Positions 24,093 to 35,900 of a stretch of DNA of 64,000 bases are shown in pieces. The translations under genes and the position numbers were made by a program. Origin of the DNA: Ectocarpus siliculosus (taxonomy: Eukaryota > Sar > Phaeophyceae > Ectocarpales > Ectocarpaceae); assembly GCA_000310025.1 (NCBI GenBank), contig FN648136.1, forward strand, positions 253,513 to 317,512. The letters run 5' to 3'. How positions within the stretch are numbered: position 1 is the first letter of the stretch; each line of letters begins with the position of its first letter. The notes beneath the pieces are model-generated. The model had not been told where the DNA came from and made no database searches. It saw nothing but the letters and a program-made list of their open reading frames with translations.

Positions 24093-26797
24093 TTACAAGG
24101 TGCGAGGGCGGTTACTGCTGCGAATGCGCCTTCGACGTCCGGCGAGGATTTTTCGTCTGCGCGTGTGCCGCTTAGCCCTCTTTTGTACCACCACGGCCCC
24201 TTCGCCCTGCATCTTCGCCCGCCTGAACGGTTGCATCAGCGGAATCAAACGGAGAGCCCCCGCGCAAGCTGCGGCGCTCTCGGCTGCAAACGCTTCTTGG
24301 TGCTGTGCTGGAGCGGTCTCTGTTAACGTGTCTGGCAAGAAGGAGTTGAGGTCGCTGCATCCGGAGAGATTGTTGAACATCTCGCTCGTGGAACACGACT
24401 TCTCCAGGATGCGCAAGCAAATTGCGGTCTTGAGATCTTCACCCTCTAGCGACGGGTCCTCGGAACGGATTTTCCTCTCGTACTTGTCCCACAATTCCGG
24501 CCATGTTTCCCCCGTCACCCTGCTCGTGTCGGGAGCATGCACAAAAGAGAGACGGAGCCATGGAAGAGGCAGAACGACGGCGAACGGGTTGGACGTTAGG
24601 CTTCCCAAGGGGGCAAAGCGTGAAGTGTATGTATAGTGGGATGTTTGAGGCGTTTGAGCAGCATATGGTGCGGACGGGCAATGCACGGGGTACTGCTGCT
24701 GTACACGTGCTGTGCCATGTGTGAATGTACGACTTCTGAAACTACGATTCCACCTTTGTGGATAGAAACGACACAGGAAGAGAGCCCCTACAGTACTTTA
24801 GAGCATGCAGCCGAGCGAACAGAACTAAAAAACAGAAACAGAAGAAAGAAGCAAAACGTCAACAAACACAAGAGGGTTTTCTCGCGTCTTGATATTTTAC
24901 CTGAAACTTCCATGCCTCTTCAAGTGCCGAAGCCCGTCATACAAATGCGCCACGACGCGAGATGGAAGCTTGCAGCGCTCGCGCACGTAAAGTCTTGCCG
25001 CATGCCTTGCCATCGACGCAAGGCGAGCCCGCTCCTCCAGAGTCTCCGCGGCTCCGAAAAAATATTCCCAATGCCCGCCTTGTTGCCTATTTGCGACGTC
25101 GACCACCGTAGCCAAGCCACCCCCGCTCATGCCACCGCCCAATGGTCTCTCATTTCCATCACATATGGCCTTCGCACCGACTGCGTCCACGTAAACGCTC
25201 ACGGGAAGCAGTTCGTGGTAGAACCTCCTTGTTTCCGCCGGAGTCAAATCGCCCCAGAAGTGACGCCTGGGGCCGTAAGCCTGGCGCAAGAGATCGACAG
25301 ACGGTAGCGCGCAGCGCGCTGGGATAGCCATTGCATGGAGAGCTGAGTCGGAGTTGGCCGACGATGAGCCGCTCGTGCGAGCGCGGGGCCGGCGGCGACC
25401 AGGGCTGGCCCGATCATTGCGTGAAGCGCCGCTTCCAATTCCGCCGGATGCGGAGGTGGCCGGCCACATGCTTCCAGCGCCGAAGGTTCGCGTCGTCGTC
25501 AGCATCTAATTCACGGGGCGGGGCGGGGAAGGATGAACTGCATTGTTATATACTGGTATAGCCCATTGATTCAGCGATCATGTGGATATTGCAACGATTT
25601 TGTGTGCATAAGTCAATCTCAAGAGAACACATGTCGCAGGCAAGCAAGGAGGCGTGAGGTACAGCAAGCCGTATATATAATATCTCGAACGGGTAGTCTT
25701 TCTGTGTAAATACATGTAACAGACCTGCGTGTGCACAGACTACAGCAGTTGTTCGAGCGGGTGCAGGTCGGCGTTGAAATTGCCCAAGCCTTTCACGTCA
25801 CAACTTCAGAGAACTTCACGAGCTGAAGTTGATTACATGCCCTCGTCGGGAGATCACTTTCCCCCTCTACTCGTGACGATATGTTTGTGTGCGGGTTTGC
25901 TCTCAGCACACGCATACCCGTCCAACTTCATCTTGTGAAGTTGTAGAAAAGCAGCTTGTGAAGTTGTAGTTGTGAGATTGCAAATCCACGTGGTGTGACA
26001 TGTTGAAGGATGCACTGCTGTAGCGAAAAACACAAAAACAGCCTGCCAAAAATGATAAGTGACCGGGTTCAAAACTTGCCACAGGGCTTGCTCATGGTTT
26101 ATGCACCCAAAGGTGAGAGATGAGCTTGTCCTGCACTCTCAATGCTGTGCTCTCGACCAATTTGATGATGTTCCGGTTAAGAGCAACTAAAGTCAACAAG
26201 CGTGCCTGGTGAGCGGAGAAAGTGGTTCAGCAACTTCACTTCCAAGATATTTCTCTTCCGCTTTTATCTCTCCGACCCGGCGCGAAAGCTCTGATGTAAA
26301 TGTCCAACCCCAACGCGTGTTCACTTTACACCAGAAACGTCCCCATGAGTCACAAGAGCGGAACTTAACATTTTGGTGATGGTGACTGGGGTCATCAACG
26401 TTTCGTTTCATGCACGCTGTCGTTCGCATCATCACGGTCACTCTCAATTCGCTCTTTTTTTCTGCGCCTCCCTTCGTCTCTCAACACTTCTAAATTGTGC
26501 TACAATACCACTGCACACGCACAAATGAATGTCATTGTCCGCGGGTACACGCGCTTTGTTCTCATTTGTTCACGTGCTCACCGTAATAGCGGTCTTCTCC
26601 TGTCTCCTCGGCCCCACGGTGGATGAGTCCTTTCCCACCACGGCTTCCGAGCGTCCATGTCGAGGGAGTTCGGGTTGGAGACAAAATGCCAAGCCGCCAC
26701 CTCTTGCGGCAGACAGGTCATCGCCTATGAACCCCGACACAAGAGCACATGCCGCCGAAAGTAATGGGAGGAGAGCGAGGAGGAAGAACGGTAACAT
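24093..26797 (-). CDS. unrecognised protein with plastid-type presequence
   Basis: I do not recognise this family. Three exons join in phase on the minus strand: 26797-26582, 25505-24901 and 24519-24093, giving 415 residues. Exon 1 begins with a strongly hydrophobic signal (MLPFFLLALLPLLSAACA) followed by LVSGF, resembling a heterokont plastid cleavage motif, and ends at ACG before GTGAGC. Exon 2 starts after ATTAG, directly behind an in-frame TAG, which supports a splice there. It has a low-complexity Ser/Arg/Gly start, then a more conserved-looking part with WGDLTPAETRRFYHELLP and YVRERCKLPSRVVAHLYDGL. Exon 3 carries ETWPELWDKYERKIRSEDPS and ends in a very basic tail. No catalytic motif was seen. 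Exon 2 to 3 is solid; exon 1 is probable. Confidence 0.6.
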
Positions 26798-27252
26798 CCC
26801 TTTCCTCACCGTTCCCCTTCCCGTACGCTTCTCAATACCGGGGCCGTCCCTGCTCTTCGCCCACCGAGGACCTCCCTCTTCTTCGTTCCTCTGCCCTCTT
26901 TCCGAAGTACAATAACCCGGCGGGGCAGAGTTGGAACTGAGAACGAGGGAAACTCGCACTTTGATGGCCACGAACTTTCCCGAAGTCGATGAACAGTCGT
27001 TGGGGTCAACCTGTGCGGTTCGAATGCGGGGGGCTTGAGGGCGCCGACGAAGGCTAGTATGACAACTGACAACGACGCTGCCGGAGTCAGGTGTCAGCGG
27101 GGGTGCCGTAGACTAGGAGATATAGCCCTATCTCCAGGCTGCGTGTCCCCCGGGGGGAGTGTGCTCCGTGTCTGTCCAGCGGCGAAGGGCCTTTTACACC
27201 ACAGCCATCGCAGCACACGACGCTGGAAGTGAACGCATTGAACGGGAAAGTG
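26798..27252. promoter_or_regulatory. divergent promoter region of two plastid-type genes
   Basis: These 455 bases separate the start codons of two genes transcribed away from each other (orphan at 26797 and SDR-like at 27253), both with plastid-type presequences. No specific element was identified. Confidence 0.35.
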
Positions 27253-30200
27253 ATGCGGCGCTGTTTCGCCCTAAGCTTGGCTCTCGCGACTAGCGTGGAA
27301 AGTTTTCTTCCTGCGGTGAGGATACGTGACAACAGCAGCGACGATTTGCTGCATACGTGTACCCGAAGACGTGTAGACTGACTACTTGTAGGAAAATCAT
27401 GTGCCGCAAGCAGATTTCATACCCAGGAAATCTCGTCGAACGCTGCGGCTACAGTCCAGCGACCCGTGAAGGATGATGTAGACACACGTTGAGCGGGAGT
27501 CCTTTTCTTGTCTTGGGCTGAAACGTTGCTGGTTTATCATCGATACATACTGAACGTGGTGGTTTGTGCGATCGGTACAGAAAGGGCGTGTCCCCAAGGG
27601 CATTTTTTTCTTTCTCGCTCCAGCGCTGAAGCTTGCTTTTGGCTTTTCGCCCCGCCGCCGCCCCCTTGCTGCACGCCGGACGCCGGACGCCATGGTTTGA
27701 TCTTTTTACAGCCTGGTGTGAACTCGTTTGTCAGCAGATCAGGTTCTTACGGCACGGGATTAAACAATGAGCGCTCTGGGTTGCCAGCTGCGCGCCAGAG
27801 GGCGGCAGATATCGCTATGAGCGCTGACGGGGGGAAGGTGTTGGTGACGGGCTTTTTAAACTCGAAGCAGCGCACGGACCAGTTTGTGTTTGATATCTTG
27901 CAGGCGCAAGGCCGGTGGGAGAAGATTGTCGCGTTTTCCGATAGCGTCTCGTTTGCCAAGAAGCGGTTGGTGAGCCGCAAGTCTCGCTACAGCGGACTCT
28001 TGGATGTGTTGGAGTTCGAGGAGGGAGATAAGTACGACGCAGCAACCATGGAGGAAAAGCTCAAGGGGATCTCAGCATGGTTGTGTTTCGACTGCGAAGG
28101 CGACAAGATCAAGGAGTCGGTCGAGTTCGCCAAAAAGGCTGGCGTGAAGAGCATGGTGATCTCGTCCACCGTCTCTGCGGCCGACGCGTCCAGTGCAGGA
28201 GTGGAGGACGCCTTGAAGGTATGGGCAGAATTTGAAAATTCGACACAAAATCAAATACCGACCAGGTTCGGAGTCATGTAAGCGGATCCAAGGGAAAAGT
28301 TAACTCAAAAATCAACACAAATCCGTAGTCGTAAAAAATCTGCGTCTGCTGGTCTGTTGGTGTTTAGAATTACAAAAGTTCTCGGTTCTGCCGCGCAGTC
28401 TTACCACTCTCTCGCGCAATATTTGCAAATCATGGCCCTGCCTACTGCATACGCAGGATACATCGAGATTGCTGCCGCCTCCCACCTTTACGGTTTAACC
28501 ATCGAAGTAAGGACAGCGGGCACCTCTTTCCCGCCTCCGCCTCATCCACCCCAGCCAAACCTTCTCGACGTCCTCTGGCACCAACATTCGGGCCACTACT
28601 CCACCCTGTCCCCTTCATACCCCGCAAACGCCCTCAACCGGTGATCATAGTGTCTTCTTCTCAATTACTTTGCGAAGTTTACCCCTCTGTCTGCTTTTTG
28701 CATACTCTTGCATCACCCCTTGAATTATGCCCTGCCAAAACCAGACAAAAAAAGTAAAACCAACCACCCCACATGTATATTGCTCTCGCCACCTCAACAC
28801 TCAGATATGGATGGTTATTGTTGTAAGGACTCGGGCAAACCTCAATACAAAACGTTCAGGAAGAACGTGACGGAGGCCGAAGCTAACACCGCCCTTACGT
28901 ACCGCGAAACGGCAGTCGTCAGGTTCTTCCTGCTGCGTTTTATTTAAATCACGTTGCCAAACTTCACATGTATTATTTGATCAATTATGGCGTGTGCTGC
29001 TCGCCGATTCAAAGTTTGGAGTGTGGGCTCACCTCCAGGTGTTGGCGTTCAGAGGCGTGCTACAAGTGCAAGTAACATGTTTTTCACGTGCAGCGTCGAT
29101 CTCATCGATTTACTTTGTCCGGAATATGTCACGTGCTGCGAAGTATTTTCTTGTTTTCGAGTTCGCAAACGCACATCGATCGAGATTGCGTTGATTTTTC
29201 GGAGTCCCGTTTTTCTGGTTGGTTTCATAGGCATACGTTAGTGTACTTCGGGAGTTCGCCTTTTGACCATGGAACGCGTCGGCCTAAGTTGAACCAGTAC
29301 ATGTTAAGAGCATTTGAAGGTGCCCGAGCAGATATCGTTACGTCGTTTGAAACAGACGGTAACATCGACAAGAACAACAGGGTCCTCTCATAGAAATTTC
29401 CGAATAATTTTGGGCTCTCGTATCTTTCAAAACTGGGTCTGACAAACCGGTGGAGGAACAAATCTCCGAACAACCGTCGTCTCATTGGAGCTTTCACTTT
29501 CGGAGTTGCCGTTGTGCTTGGTGGGGCGGTTCCCCAGTTGTTGTGATATCGAGTATTACAGTAGCAGCAACAAAGCACGCCACGGCAAAAAACGCAAGCG
29601 TAGGGAAGATGCTTGTGTAGATTGTGCGCATCTGCCCATGCTGAAAGGAAAGGTGGGTTTCGTAGAGCTCGCAGGTCATCCATTCAAAGGTCGATGCCAA
29701 TCTGCCGTAAGCATTATTCTGCGAAATCTACTTTATGGTGGGTGCAGTCGTGGTGGGATGAAAGTCATGCAGAGTTGTTGGTTAAAGGAATGGAACTCGA
29801 ACGTGAGCCCGCGTGTTGCAGCCGTAGCTAAATAGATGCTTGCATGTTTACACAATTGCAGAGGTTGACACTATTCGGGGCCTCCCCGTGCAAGAGGCAC
29901 TGTTGCAAATCAAGTTTGTAAGGATGCTGTCGCCTTTGGCAAAACGGTCAGTAGGGGCCTCCGGTATGACCCCCCCCCCCCTTCTGCCCCCCGCTCCTAC
30001 TTGATTCTCATGTGTTACATTTATCGAAGGATTCTGGGCTAGAATACACGTTCATTCGTGTCGGCGAGGTCGTGGAGGGTAAGGAGGGCGGGTCGGTCAT
30101 GGTGGGGAATGTCACGGATGAGCTTCCCATGGAGCAAGTGGTACGCGACGACATTGTCCGTCTTAGCGCGGAGGCGTTCATGATGGAGAACGCCACTAAC

Positions 30201-31926
30201 ACGGTGAGATGCCGCAGTCCTGTGACCCGTGCACTGCGTTTCAAACCGACAACACCTGATTGATTATCTTCCATGCATGATCGCGCCCCCCGAGGTGTAC
30301 CTATCAAAAGCTGTCTCTTCCGGCATGTTTCAGGAATATTCACACTGTTTCCGGTCACGGTCGCGCTACGACGGGGAACGAATACGGTATACAATCCCTT
30401 GCATGGTGCGGCTTCGTTAGATACTTGCCGACATTCAACGCACGATGCTACACGATGCAGCAAAGCTACCGTTCCTGGTGAACGGTCGGATGTAGTTGGT
30501 TGGGGATGGTGACAATCGGGCGCGTGTGCTGCGTTCTACTAATGACGTTTGGTCTGTTCATGCTCCCTTGCCCCGTCTGGCACGCCCAAGGTCAAGCAGG
30601 TATCCCCCACGATCTGGAATAATAAACTTCGCCCGTGTTTTCACTCCCCCGCATTCACTCTCAGGCTTTTGCCTTTGGCAAGGGCGATGACATCGCTCTC
30701 GCGTACCTCAAGGAGTTGCGTCAAAATGGAACTGATCGCCGAACTGAAATGAGCACGCTCATTTCCGGCGGCTTTCTGGAGTACCAAGCAATAAAGGAGG
30801 CCGAGGAGGCGGAGGTGAGCACGTCGGCATATATGGCATTCACGGCTGATCACTTGTTGGAATGTGCGCCTTTACTCCCCACATGTTTTCATGTTTACAT
30901 GGTCCACGTTGCGGATGCGTTACCCTTGATCGATAATTGTGCTCTTATGGTTTGCAGAAGAATAAGCCTCCACCGTCGAAGGAAGAGCTGGAGGCGCAGG
31001 AGAAGGCCTTCCAAGAAGAGAGGGAGGCGGAGTACGCCGCAATAAGGGAGCAGAACGCCATCAAGCGACAGGAAGACGACATCAAGCTGGTCGAAGTAAG
31101 TATGCCAGCCTGCCCACCGACGTTGACATGCTGCTATATTTTCGTATTTTCAGATGGACAGTCGAACAAAAGCCCTGTTAAAACCACACGTGTAGGATTC
31201 ATCAGTATCTCAAGAATTTGTTGTGGACGAGTGCTCGCCGTGACAGTGAATGGTTACCGAGACAGGTTTTGCTGACAACTCATGGACTTGCGGGGGTGTC
31301 TTGTCTTACTCGCTCAGAAAGAAGCCAAGGAGTTCCTGGAGAAGGAGTGGAACGCCCAGTTTTGGTCCCGCACAACTAGCTTGACGGAGGAAGAGTATTT
31401 CGAGGACGACGACAACTGGGATCGTGCGATGAAACACGGGTACGACGTGGTGAACACTGCTCGAGGCTTTCCTCCCAAGTACAAGAAGGAACTTGAGGGG
31501 GAAGAGGAGGCAGAGGACGACGATGACGATGAGGACGACGAGGACGACGAGCCAAAGGAGGCAGACACAACCACCTCTTCCGAGAACGACGCCGTCAGTG
31601 TTACCAAGCCCACGAAGACGGGGTCAAAAGCTGACGTGGAGGTGTCCAAGGTACGTACAATCGCTCGTGTCAAGTAAATACGTCTTCCCCACACAAGCGC
31701 TGTGCGTGAGATACGGTGCTGGTTGGATCCTTGGTCCATCCGCAGCCTTCTGTTGACATGACACAATCGCAATGCCGAGAAGCGCTGTCCGTCCACCTAT
31801 TCTCACTGCAGCAGATCTGATACGCAAGACCTGTGTTGTTGCCTCCCCTTGCAGGAAATCACTGCCGAATCCAAGGACGAGGAGTCGGACGGTCCAGCCG
31901 AATCTCCAAAAGCGAAGTTGGATTAG
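27253..31926 (+). CDS. plastid NAD(P)-binding SDR-like protein
   Basis: Rossmann-fold protein of the atypical short-chain dehydrogenase type; the substrate is unknown. Exons: 27253-27315, 27712-28218, 28828-about 28900, 30030-30203, 30665-30814, 30958-31095, 31318-31650, 31855-31926. Exon 1 is a short hydrophobic leader ending SVESFLPA, a plastid presequence close to that of the DXR gene. Exon 2 has GKVLVTGFLNSKQRTDQFVF (nucleotide-binding start; the usual GxxGxxG is altered) and VKSMVISSTVSAAD. Exon 30030 has DSGLEYTFIRVGEVVEGKEG, the SDR strand where YTIIR is common. From 30958 the protein becomes a charged helical tail with WNAQFWSRTTSLTEEEYFED and an Asp/Glu run near 31500-31560. The exon at 28828 (KNVTEAEANTA) fits, but its 3' junction phase (2) does not match 30030 (0), so a small exon may be missing. 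Confidence 0.72.
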
Positions 31927-32917
31927 TGGCGCGTATTCGTTTTAATATTCTTGGCTAGGGAAACACCGAGAGTATTGTCATGAGCATCATTGCACACAGG
32001 GTTGAGGACGGGTCTTCGTCAGTCAAGGTGTTTCAATGCACGTTGTGGTTCCGGTGCCGAGTCCTCACACCGTACGATCCTGTTGAAGGCATGTACATTG
32101 TGTTGTGAAGTGCTGTCGCGCTGTGATTTCAACGTAGTTGAGTGGTGGCTGTCGACCTTTGGCAGACAATCGGAGCGCTGTCACGGGCCGTATGCGTGTG
32201 TTGATTAGTCATTCGGCATTCGCCTTTCATCTGTAGTCACCTTCTCCAAGTTGGTCGCTTAGGGTTAGAGAATTATGTCCGTGTGTGGCACAGGGCTTGA
32301 GAATTCTGTTTCACAAGTGGGCACCAGTGAACCACATGTCATCGTGAATATCAGCCGCTTCGCCCCCCATTGGTACTACTGAACAGGTGCTTGATAGAGA
32401 GCGTTAGCCACGTATGGCTTGGGAAACCCAACGGATGCGGTGACAAATGATATGCGGACCTCGTAAAATACCTCGGTGCTTCAGTTGAAACCTGCCAAAG
32501 TTTGGACACGAGGGTTCGGATCTTGGCACAGTCACGCGACATGTGTGTGTGTGTGTTTTTTTTTCTCATGCATGCCCGCCGAAAAGTGTGCGCAACGAGT
32601 AACGCAAAGTCGAACTTGACGTCGCCGAGGCGAAAAGGACGGAGGGACCCTTGTCACGATGACACATTGAAGGCAGCACCGCGAAAGGAAGGAGGAGAAA
32701 AAGTCTTTGGACCTTCCTTCTGTGAATGTGTGAACCACCCGCTGGTGCGTCCAAAACATACATGTACACCGAAAGGTGTAAACATGGACGCCCAGAATAC
32801 ATGGACATCACCCACACAAGCAAAAACTAGAGAGTGGATTTTATTCCCTAAATGTATTTGTCTAGATAGACGGAGCACGAGCAAAACACACGTTCAATCA
32901 AGTGCGCAAATTCTAGT
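31927..32917. other. convergent intergenic region
   Basis: About 1 kb between the stop codons of the SDR-like gene (+) and DXR (-), expected to hold both 3' untranslated regions. A short GT run lies near 32543. Nothing else recognised. Confidence 0.55.
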
Positions 32918-35900
32918 CTAAGCTCCAACCAGCTCCTTGAGCTGTGCAGCGGCTTCGTCCACCTTTCCTCTTGCCCACAGATCCACCTGGCGGTAATCGC
33001 ACGAACAGCCACCCGTTTGGACTTGAGTTCTCGCAAATAATCTCGTAACGACCCATTGTTGCAGTAAGTGCCCTAACCCTCGCAACAACAATGTTGCAAC
33101 ATTTCCACCGGTGGGAAACAAACCAAGCATGTTGTACGTCCATATTGCAGTTACACAGGCATTGCATGGGAGACTCAAATTGACACAAACGCTCGTCCAA
33201 CCCACACCGGCGACTTGCGCGCCACTACGGAACACCCATCGATACGAATCGCTATCGAACCACTGTATGGTGCGGACCATCGACGCCCCAACTTACGTTG
33301 ACAATGTCTTCGATGGACGGTGTTGCCATGAGGTCTGCCTTGTGAGCTTCCATTACAACCTCGATCACTCGTGGAATATCCACGAACTGCGAAATTCCAT
33401 CGAAGCGGGAGAAATAGGGTCGGTGATACACGCCAGTACTCGATGGAAGCCCGATCAAAACATTCGGAAGGGAACAACGCGCGCTCCTGCCATCGAGAAA
33501 TAATCGTGACAAAAGAGGAAGTATCGACAAAGTTTCTTGTGCACGTGAACCACAAAAACGTTGTGTGAGGACCGGACATGCTCGAGTTACTCGTGCTTCA
33601 TCTACTGCACAGAAAGAATAGAGGGCCACAACTCACAGAAATTACTTCCTTCCGGAAAATCTCGTTTGCCCGCTCGTTAGCAGCATTCATCGCAGCAGTC
33701 ATGCTCCCTCCTTCTCGACCAGCAGCATAGGCCAGGTCGATACACGGGTACTTGACACGGTCAGGCTCCTTGAACGTCATCTTAGCTGCCAAGATTAGGA
33801 TATACCGGGACAGAAGAGGGTATGACACAATCACCTGTCAGCCGCGGTGGAGCGTGCATATTTCATTCACCATTTCACCAAGTGTTCATGCCCACAGGAG
33901 AATTCAAGCCCTACCAACAAAGAGGGGTTTTTCCGTGCAGACGAGCAGACCGAACGCTTAAGAGGTAGGCGCCGCACAATCGCTGCCTCATTTTGCCTAG
34001 TCCGCTACTATACTACCAAGAAGTTGCCACTAACACAGAGCAGAACCAAACACCAAATAAGTAAAGCCGGAAAGAGTGTCGTGGAGAGTAAAATCCTCGA
34101 ATCTTGGCTGTAGACGACATGATCGTTCAAGCAAAATACATTTTGAGTACATCACGCGAGGAAACATAAACTCACACAGCTTTGCCAGGTCCAGCTTGTC
34201 GTATGACATACGTACTCGATGCGGCCAGGAGAGCGAATAGAGCAATGGCAGTCGCATGTCCGGCCACCCCAACTGCCCAATAACGCTTGTATCCTGAGCC
34301 TCGACCTGCATTGGAAGCGTTTGGTGCAAATTTCGACACGATTCGCATTCGAATGGTCAGATATCGAGCGTGACGACATGGGTGAGAGCAGTGGGTCATG
34401 TGCGGGAAGCACTCTCGGGTGTATGATTCGCGAACAGCCACCGCAGATTAGGGTTAGGGTTACAAACACCATCAGTCCATGAAGTGCAATAACGGCAGTC
34501 GTGTGCCCCACCGACAGGAGATTGTGGTCGAACTCATACCCTACCTACAGTAGGCTCACCATGGAATGGATGATGCTCTCGGGATGCACGACGATGTCAA
34601 TATCATCGTAGTCCGCGCCAAAGAGATAGTGAGCTTCGATTACCTCAAGACCCTTGTTCATCATCGTGGCACTGTCCACGGTGATCTTTGCACCCATGTC
34701 CCAGTTTGGGTGCGTCAGCGCATCAGCTACAGTCACCTGCGGTGGTACGGTGGGCAAAAGTGTACGCACCTCATTCGTAGGCAAAATGCAGGTTGTGGCA
34801 AGACATCGTGCACGCGAAAACGCGTGAGACAACATAAATCTGAAGCTAGCCATTCCAGCACCAATAGGTCAATGCAAAGCGCTGCGTTTCTCGCATCGGA
34901 AGTACGAGAAAAGCCACAAAAGGGGTGTAAAACCCGAGCAACTTCTCTCTTGCTCTGCTCTTTCTTTACAGACGTTTCCACCCTGCAACACCAGCCCAAA
35001 CATACCGGAAACGCTCTATGCTCACCTTCGCCAAGTCCGCCGCCGGCCAGTCACGGAAAGCACCCCCAGAAGCTGTCAAGATAATCCGACGAAGTGCGCC
35101 TGGTGGGAATCCCTGGCACAGGCAACCGAGGACGGAATAAACGGATAGACGAACGCGTAAGGCTAGTATGCAAGGATGCTCACCAAAAAGGCGTTGTAAA
35201 AAGGGGATAGTGTTTCGCAGATCCAAACGAGACAACTTGAAATTGGAGTAAGGGATGCGCAAAAAGCAGATGTTTACGGGAGACGGAAGACCGCACAAGT
35301 AAAAATGTGCCAAATCCAAAGCTTCTACATGTTTCAATAGCTTGAGAACACCCGGTGAACCAGCTACATTCGTGTTCAATCCGTTTGTTGACCGGGCATA
35401 CACACGTAGAGAACGGCGGCGGCCAGTCAAAGGACCCAGAAGACCCGTCATTTTCGCCAAATTTCGGGCTGCTGCATGAAACTACATGCAGGTCACCTCT
35501 AGAGTCGTTTCTGGTTGTCTGCTGCTGCTGTCAAGTCATGCGACACCACTCATACACCATATCGGTAATGCTCTGGCAGTTTCGAGCGTGTGGTTGATTG
35601 TGGCGAGCTGTAGCTGTCGGCAACGGCAGCACACCTGTTGCGCTGGTTCACCGAAAATCTCGGCGGGAAGATTGTCCTCAAATCGCAAAGCTTCAAACAC
35701 CTCGATCTCGCGCTACACGGCCTAAACTGATAAGCGGCACATTTTTGTCACGTGTCACAGAAAATCAGGGTTGGAGATTCAAAACAGGATCTCACTTTGA
35801 AACCCCATTTCCGTTGTGTGTGTCTTGGTTAGGGCTCCCTTTTTGTCACGTTTCACAGAAATCAGGGTTTGGGGGTTGAAATCAGGATCTCAGTTTGACA

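Noticed and set aside
26529-26915. Plus-strand ORF starting MSLSAGTRALFSF
   Set aside because: The opposite strand here carries the signal-bearing first exon of the orphan gene, with a proper GTGAGC donor.
29494-29700. Minus-strand ORF with a hydrophobic segment (LAFFAVACFVAATVILD)
   Set aside because: It lies in an intron of the SDR-like gene, with no joined exons and no family resemblance.
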